Shown here piece by piece: positions 6,366-9,815 of a stretch of DNA of 9,815 nt. The notes under the pieces were generated by a model. The model searched no databases and was not told where the DNA came from. It was given only the letters and a program-made list of their open reading frames with translations. The DNA is from Alphaproteobacteria bacterium (GTDB lineage Bacteria; Pseudomonadota; Alphaproteobacteria; Puniceispirillales; Puniceispirillaceae). Position numbers and translations under genes: made by a program. How positions within the stretch are numbered: the stretch's first letter is position 1; every line of letters starts with the position of its first letter. The DNA is taken from the NCBI GenBank assembly GCA_011526395.1, contig WTHW01000169.1:1-9815 (forward strand). Direction: 5' to 3'.

Positions 6366-7895
6366 CTATCGTTTCAATGGCGGGAAGCGTGTCAGCTCTG
6401 CTGCCACAGTCCAATCCATATGATTGCGCACATATTCATTAGACGCATCACGTGGCGGGTTATAATCCCAATCAACACGCTTTCCTTGTTGCATGGCTTC
6501 AAATACAGCTGTGCGCTGTTTTTGTTTGGCAATCACATCAGATTTGATTTTATCGCTATCCCAACGGCTTTGTACCTCTTGGGCAAAGGCATCTGAAATC
6601 TCTTTATGACTTGGGGCTTGTGCGAGGTTGTTAAGCTCTGCCGGGTCATTTTTAATATCAAATAATAAAGGTGCATCACCATCACAATGGATATATTTAT
6701 AATCACCTCTGCGGATCATATAAACAGGATTGCCAGTCATCTCAGCGCAATATTCACCAATGGCATCACCATCATCACCCTTGCCACTTGTCGCCATTGG
6801 CATCAGGGACCTGCCATCAATCGGCTGGCCATAAACAGGCTTTGCTGTGCCAGTGCTAGAGGCGATATCAACCATTGTTGGCAGGATATCAACAAGCGAG
6901 CATGGGGTATCAATCTGGCCTTGCGCAATGCCAGGGCCAGCCATGATCATCGGCACTCTGCCAGAATGTTCAAAGAAATTCATCTTATACCACAAATCAC
7001 GCTCACCTAGCATATCGCCATGATCGGCTGTGATGATAATGATTGTGTTATCCAGCTCGCCAATCTCGTCTAGCGTGCGGACAAGCTCACCAATTTTGCT
7101 ATCAAAATAGGACACATTGGCATAATAGGCATGACGCGCATTTCGTATCTCATCATCTGTGGCTGGCTTTGTGCTAGCTTCCATGCCATCCATCAGGCGT
7201 TTTGAGAAATCATCCTGCTCATCATAAGCAAAACGATTAGCAGGCATATCAATCTCATCAGGTGAGTAGAGATTGAAAAATTCAGGGCGCGCCACATAAG
7301 GGTCATGCGGGTGAATAAAGCTTGCAACCATGCAAAATGGCGTCGCTGAATGACAGGCATAATCCATCAATTTGCGGCGGGCGAAAAAGGCAACTTCTTC
7401 ATCAAATTCTAACTGGAAAGTGGTCGCCGCCACGCCTGCTTCTTTGACAGATTCCATATTATGGTACCATTTATCAATCCGCTCATCAGGCTGTTCCCAA
7501 TCAGGTGTCCACGCAAAATCAGATGGATACACATCTGTTGTCACACGCTCTTCAAACCCATGCAGCTGATCAGGGCCCACAAAATGCATCTTGCCAGATA
7601 GGGACGTACGATACCCCATTTGACGCAAATAATGCGCGAATGTTGGCACGGATGATGGAAACTCACTGGCATTATCATAGGCGCAAATCGACGTGATATG
7701 CTGGCCAGCCATAAAGCTAAAGCGTGATGGCGCACATAAAGGCGAGTTACAATAGGCTGAATCAAACCTCATGCCACGCGCGGCTAGCGCATCCATATGA
7801 GGTGTTTTCACAACAGGATGACCATAAGCGCCAGTAAATTGCGGCGCTAATTGATCTGCCATAATCAATAAGATATTTGGTGCTTTTTTCGTCAT
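6366..7895 (-). CDS. betC: Choline-sulfatase
   Basis: A 509-residue type I sulfatase of the BetC family: choline-O-sulfate + H2O gives choline + sulfate. The formylglycine site is Cys54 in LCAPSR. Metal and active-site blocks follow: DQ (14-15), Asn75 in AYDNASE, GKMHFVGPDQLHGFEER (101-117), WTPDW (129-133), WYHN (143-146), SFIHPHDPYVA (192-202) and ADHGDMLGE (290-298). The C-terminal tail, with EAMQQGKRVDWD and EYVRNHMDW, is the extension that marks choline-sulfatases among sulfatases. The length is normal and there is no signal peptide, so it acts in the cytoplasm. The ATG at 7895 has AAAGGG 7 nt upstream. It heads a three-gene operon with the PhyH oxygenase and CoA ligase. betA, betB and betI are not adjacent as they often are. 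The formylglycine would be made by an enzyme encoded elsewhere. Confidence 0.94.
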   Translation of the reverse strand: MTKKAPNILLIMADQLAPQFTGAYGHPVVKTPHMDALAARGMRFDSAYCNSPLCAPSRFSFMAGQHITSICAYDNASEFPSSVPTFAHYLRQMGYRTSLSGKMHFVGPDQLHGFEERVTTDVYPSDFAWTPDWEQPDERIDKWYHNMESVKEAGVAATTFQLEFDEEVAFFARRKLMDYACHSATPFCMVASFIHPHDPYVARPEFFNLYSPDEIDMPANRFAYDEQDDFSKRLMDGMEASTKPATDDEIRNARHAYYANVSYFDSKIGELVRTLDEIGELDNTIIIITADHGDMLGERDLWYKMNFFEHSGRVPMIMAGPGIAQGQIDTPCSLVDILPTMVDIASSTGTAKPVYGQPIDGRSLMPMATSGKGDDGDAIGEYCAEMTGNPVYMIRRGDYKYIHCDGDAPLLFDIKNDPAELNNLAQAPSHKEISDAFAQEVQSRWDSDKIKSDVIAKQKQRTAVFEAMQQGKRVDWDYNPPRDASNEYVRNHMDWTVAAELTRFPPLKR

Positions 7896-7922
7896 GGCTA
7901 TGCCCTTTGCCGTGTTAAACCC

Positions 7923-7928
7923 ATCATA
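7923..7928 (-). promoter_or_regulatory. possible -10 box for the betC operon
   Basis: The reverse strand reads TATGAT, a 5-of-6 match to a sigma-70 -10 box, 27 nt before the betC ATG. No convincing -35 element lies at the right distance. That would suit an activator-dependent promoter, because the direct repeats at 7951-7980 would then fall near -40 and -60. Confidence 0.3.
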
Positions 7929-7950
7929 AATAGATCTTCACTCTAGTGCG

Positions 7951-7999
7951 GTTTTTTGCGCGAGCAACACGTTTTTTGCGTCAAATAGTGTCGCAAAAA
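7951..7999. promoter_or_regulatory. 20-bp-periodic repeats upstream of betC, operator candidate
   Basis: Two identical 10-mers, GTTTTTTGCG, lie at 7951-7960 and 7971-7980, exactly 20 bp apart (two helical turns). An inverted copy, CGCAAAAA, lies at 7992-7999 and can pair with the second one across 12 nt. This fills the 130-bp gap between the HalD-like oxygenase and betC. The spacing suits a protein binding on one face of the helix, for example a regulator of the betC operon. The inverted pair alone could also form a hairpin, but no T tract follows it on the minus strand, so I do not call it a terminator. Confidence 0.4.
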
Positions 8000-8025
8000 G
8001 GGCATTTTTCGAATTTTACCTATCG

Positions 8026-8811
8026 CTAGCCAAGACGCCCAAAAAAGGTCATGCGTGCTTGTTCAGATAGCGCGATATTTGGTGCCTCATTATAGGCAAG
8101 AACGACCAAAAAACGTGGCCGCTTTCCAATGGTGGGCGTCACGCGATGCATGGCATTACGCCCTCTGAATAAGACCAATGTGCCGGGCGTGATATCAAGT
8201 GTATCAACTGCGATATCACCATCAAGCACAGCTTCGACTTGCTCAAAATTCATCTCACCCTTATCAGCATCACGCAGATCTTTCACATACTCAAACCTGC
8301 CACCTGCTTCAGGGGCTTGAATCAACAAGGTAATGGCAAAGGCAGAATTATCAAAATGCCAGCCTAATTCTTGTCCCTCATGAGCATAATGAACATTGAT
8401 AGATGATAACGGGTCTGCATAGGGGTATATCGCCTCTTGTCCCACAACTTGGCAGATAAAATTCTTAAAATCATCATTATGATAGATAACATGCAAAGCA
8501 GATGTGGCTGGCACCTGATCAGTGGTGATACATCCCTTTGATGAAGTGATTTGCCTGTTATAGACATGCGAGGCAGGCAGGCTTTCATCTTGCGGCGTTA
8601 AATAAACATTATGAGTGCCACTCGTAAAGTAAGCAAGTTCAGCACAAGCCTCAGCTTCTTGTGCTAAGGCACTGACAATCTGTTTTTGAATAAATTGTGG
8701 CAATAACAAAGCACCTGTCTCATCAAGCGTGCGACGTGATGCCTCAATAAAGCCCTTATCGTGAAGCGGATAGGCTTTAAAATCGATAATATCTTGAATG
8801 CTATTTGCCAT
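8026..8811 (-). CDS. Fe(II)/2-oxoglutarate-dependent oxygenase, HalD/BesD (ArpA)-like
   Basis: A 261-residue jelly-roll oxygenase. The facial triad is His152 and Asp154 in GWHFDNSAFAITLLIQ and His222 in RNAMHRVTP. Arg231 or Arg233 (GKRPRFLVVLAY) should bind 2-oxoglutarate. APEAGGRFEYV (166-176) and ITPGTLVLFRG (207-217) complete the core. The architecture resembles the HalD/BesD/ArpA group, which contains free-amino-acid halogenases and hydroxylases. The Asp in HFD, in place of the Gly of the halogenases, predicts a hydroxylase. The subfamily assignment is from memory of motifs and less sure than the fold. The ATG at 8811 lies inside the end of the rhodanese gene (11-bp overlap), with GAGGGG about 10 nt upstream, so translation is probably coupled. 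The substrate is unknown. It is unrelated in subfamily to the PhyH protein encoded two genes downstream. Confidence 0.82.
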   Translation of the reverse strand: MANSIQDIIDFKAYPLHDKGFIEASRRTLDETGALLLPQFIQKQIVSALAQEAEACAELAYFTSGTHNVYLTPQDESLPASHVYNRQITSSKGCITTDQVPATSALHVIYHNDDFKNFICQVVGQEAIYPYADPLSSINVHYAHEGQELGWHFDNSAFAITLLIQAPEAGGRFEYVKDLRDADKGEMNFEQVEAVLDGDIAVDTLDITPGTLVLFRGRNAMHRVTPTIGKRPRFLVVLAYNEAPNIALSEQARMTFFGRLG

Positions 8812-9208
8812 CGTCTTTTTGCCCCTCTACAGGCCCGCCTTGTGCGACCCAATCGCTAAAGCCATCTTTAAGGTGGCTTGCGGTAAATCCCATATCCTGC
8901 AAAGTGGCAACCGCAAGTGCAGAGCGCCAGCCAGAGGCGCAATGCAAAACATAAGTTTTGCCTTCTTGACCAAAGACATCACGGTAATAGGGGCTTTGCG
9001 GGTCCACCCAAAATTCCAACATACCGCGCGGCGCATGGATAGAAGAGGGGATATAACCAAGCTTTTGCCGTTCGCGAATATCGCGAATATCAACAATCAC
9101 CAGATCATCATCACCAAGGCGTGCTATCAGATCCGCTGTCTCAATTTCAGCTATCTTTGCACGTGCCTCAGCAACAAGAGTGGCAGCGCTTTTGCGCAAT
9201 TCGGCCAT
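8801..9208 (-). CDS. Single-domain rhodanese-like protein
   Basis: A 135-residue protein with one rhodanese domain over about residues 22-125. The active-site loop HCASGWRSALA carries the persulfide-forming Cys90 (C-x-x-G-x-R form). Other family marks are VDIRDIRER (39-47), SSIHAPRGMLEFWVDP (55-70) and GFSDWVAQGGPV near the C-terminus. No signal peptide is seen; the first 20 residues look like a charged helix. Such proteins transfer sulfane sulfur from donors such as thiosulfate or low-molecular persulfides to an acceptor such as cyanide, a thiol or another protein; the partner here is unknown. The ATG at 9208 directly follows the TAA of the YggT-like gene with no gap, and its own end overlaps the oxygenase start. 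Expression of the three should therefore be linked. Confidence 0.9.
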   Translation of the reverse strand: MAELRKSAATLVAEARAKIAEIETADLIARLGDDDLVIVDIRDIRERQKLGYIPSSIHAPRGMLEFWVDPQSPYYRDVFGQEGKTYVLHCASGWRSALAVATLQDMGFTASHLKDGFSDWVAQGGPVEGQKDDGK

Positions 9209-9574
9209 TTACTCAACTTTCGTGAACAGCGTATTTCCTAGCTCGTAAATACCCAAGGCGATTTCTGATTCTAATGGGAATGACAAAACGCCCATCACAT
9301 TATAGCCGAATAATAACGGGATAACATAAAAGCGTGTCATATAGAAAAACCACGCCGCATATAAAGGATGCAATCTCTCAAGCAAGAATTTTGGTGTGAT
9401 TGGCTTAAAGACGCGCATGACAGGGTCTGTTAATTTCACGAATGCGCGCATGAAAAAGAAATCAGAGTTTTCATGCATGAAAATGGTCATGCCAAACCGC
9501 CCGACAAGCGTCCACATAATGGCACCAAGAATGTAATCAAAGATGAAAATATAAGTGGGAAATTCCTGCATCAT
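9209..9574 (-). CDS. Small membrane protein, YggT-like
   Basis: A 121-residue predicted inner-membrane protein with two hydrophobic segments, about residues 7-32 and 70-98. The stretch between them, LTDPVMRVFKPITPKF (48-63), resembles the YggT family motif that follows the first membrane helix. The match is by eye only and the protein may be a related DUF family. The function of YggT-type proteins is poorly defined (membrane or osmotic roles have been suggested). The start is ATG 9574 or the adjacent ATG 9571; the ribosome site is weak. It is the first gene of the rhodanese-oxygenase operon. Upstream, TATAAC at 9602-9597 on the reverse strand is a possible -10 box with no good -35. Confidence 0.75.
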   Translation of the reverse strand: MMQEFPTYIFIFDYILGAIMWTLVGRFGMTIFMHENSDFFFMRAFVKLTDPVMRVFKPITPKFLLERLHPLYAAWFFYMTRFYVIPLLFGYNVMGVLSFPLESEIALGIYELGNTLFTKVE

Positions 9575-9641
9575 AATCTGGGGCCTACCATAGCTTGTTA
9601 TACTGATTTCACGATAATGTGTTTTTTCAAATCTTTTAAGT

Positions 9642-9674
9642 AAAAAAATGGCGGAACAAATAGTGCCCCGCCAT
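9642..9674 (-). terminator. Rho-independent terminator (second of a tandem pair)
   Basis: On the minus strand ATGGCGGGGC pairs with GTTCCGCCAT (10 bp with two G-U pairs) around a 7-nt loop (ACTATTT), followed by a seven-T run at 9648-9642. This is a classic intrinsic terminator that closes transcription from the right-hand gene before the YggT-like operon. Confidence 0.88.
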
Positions 9675-9684
9675 CTTTAAAAAC

Positions 9685-9721
9685 ACTCTTATCAAGGGTT
9701 GTTATAGGCCTTGATAAGAGT
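9685..9721 (-). terminator. Strong 13-bp hairpin terminator after the right-hand gene
   Basis: ACTCTTATCAAGG (9685-9697) and CCTTGATAAGAGT (9709-9721) form a perfect 13-bp stem with an 11-nt loop, 8 bp past the stop codon of the right-hand gene. On the minus strand GTTTTT follows after one base. On the plus strand the sequence after it is also T-rich (TTCATTTTTT), so it could work in both directions. Confidence 0.82.
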
Positions 9722-9729
9722 TTCATTTT

Positions 9730-9815
9730 TTACTGGTCGTGTACGACCTTACCGCTTGGAATACGGATTTCATCAACCATCTTCTGTGTTTCAGCATCAG
9801 GTGCTTCAGTTGCCA
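9730..9815 (-). CDS. C-terminal end of an unidentified protein, possibly a sodium/solute symporter
   Basis: The reverse strand keeps a frame of 27 codons open from the window edge to TAA at 9732-9730. The C-terminus reads MVDEIRIPSGKVVHDQ. The hydrophilic tail ending in a VDEIRIP-like block resembles, from memory, the cytoplasmic ends of some actP/VC_2705-type sodium:solute symporters, but this is weak. That the frame is coding is supported by the tandem terminators right after its stop codon. Everything upstream lies outside the window. Confidence 0.5.
   Translation of the reverse strand, partial: ATEAPDAETQKMVDEIRIPSGKVVHDQ

Noticed and set aside
6355..6414. Upstream ATG extending the PhyH protein by 20 residues
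   Set aside because: It would overlap betC by 49 bp, and the added residues do not look like a PhyH N-terminus. The ATG pair at 6354/6351 has a good AAGGGG site.
7971..7999. Intrinsic terminator between the HalD-like oxygenase and betC
   Set aside because: The inverted arms are A/T-rich with only a CGC core, and no T tract follows on the minus strand.
8350..8365. Radical halogenase assignment for the HalD-like oxygenase
   Set aside because: The first triad motif is HFD, with the carboxylate ligand present; halogenases of this group have Gly or Ala at that position to leave room for the halide.
8798..9241. Plus-strand open frame of 147 codons opposite the rhodanese gene
   Set aside because: It lies antisense to a clear rhodanese domain, has no recognisable motif and no ribosome site worth noting, and the minus strand explains the region.

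Overview
The window looks like chromosomal DNA of a heterotrophic alphaproteobacterium of moderate GC content. The gene mix (choline-sulfatase, PhyH-type oxygenases, formate-THF ligase with FolD) would suit a marine lineage such as SAR116/Puniceispirillales. That placement is an inference from gene content; there is no marker gene here. Every gene I support lies on the minus strand, so transcription runs from high to low coordinates. I see no rRNA, tRNA, mobile element or CRISPR array.

In transcription order: the last 27 codons of an unidentified protein, possibly a sodium/solute symporter (9730-9815), are followed by two stacked intrinsic terminators (9642-9721). Next comes a tightly packed trio: a YggT-like membrane protein, a rhodanese (its ATG directly follows the YggT-like stop codon) and a 2OG-Fe(II) oxygenase of HalD/BesD/ArpA appearance whose start overlaps the rhodanese stop. 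A 130-bp gap with a 20-bp-periodic repeat (CGCAAAAAAC on the coding strand) precedes a second trio: choline-sulfatase betC, a PhyH-family oxygenase and an acyl-/carnitine-CoA-ligase-like AMP-binding enzyme. After 174 bp comes fhs with a strong terminator. The folD operon then has its own TATAAT promoter and carries an orthodox folD plus a divergent folD paralogue. A further gene, of which only the first 20 codons are present, begins at position 60 and runs off the left edge.

A coherent reading is that BetC frees choline from choline-O-sulfate, quaternary-amine catabolism yields C1 units at the methylene-THF or formaldehyde level, and FolD plus Fhs carry them to formate (with ATP) or to biosynthesis. 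The choline and betaine oxidation genes (betA, betB, betI) are not in the window, so the link between betC and the C1 genes is inferred from proximity. The two 2OG oxygenases and the CoA ligase have no assignable substrates and are the main unknowns.

The clearest oddity is the second FolD. The position equivalent to the catalytic Lys56 of the human enzyme is Gln, the Asp125 equivalent is Glu, and both positions that contact the NADP 2'-phosphate in the human enzyme are His. It sits directly behind a FolD with an intact active site.
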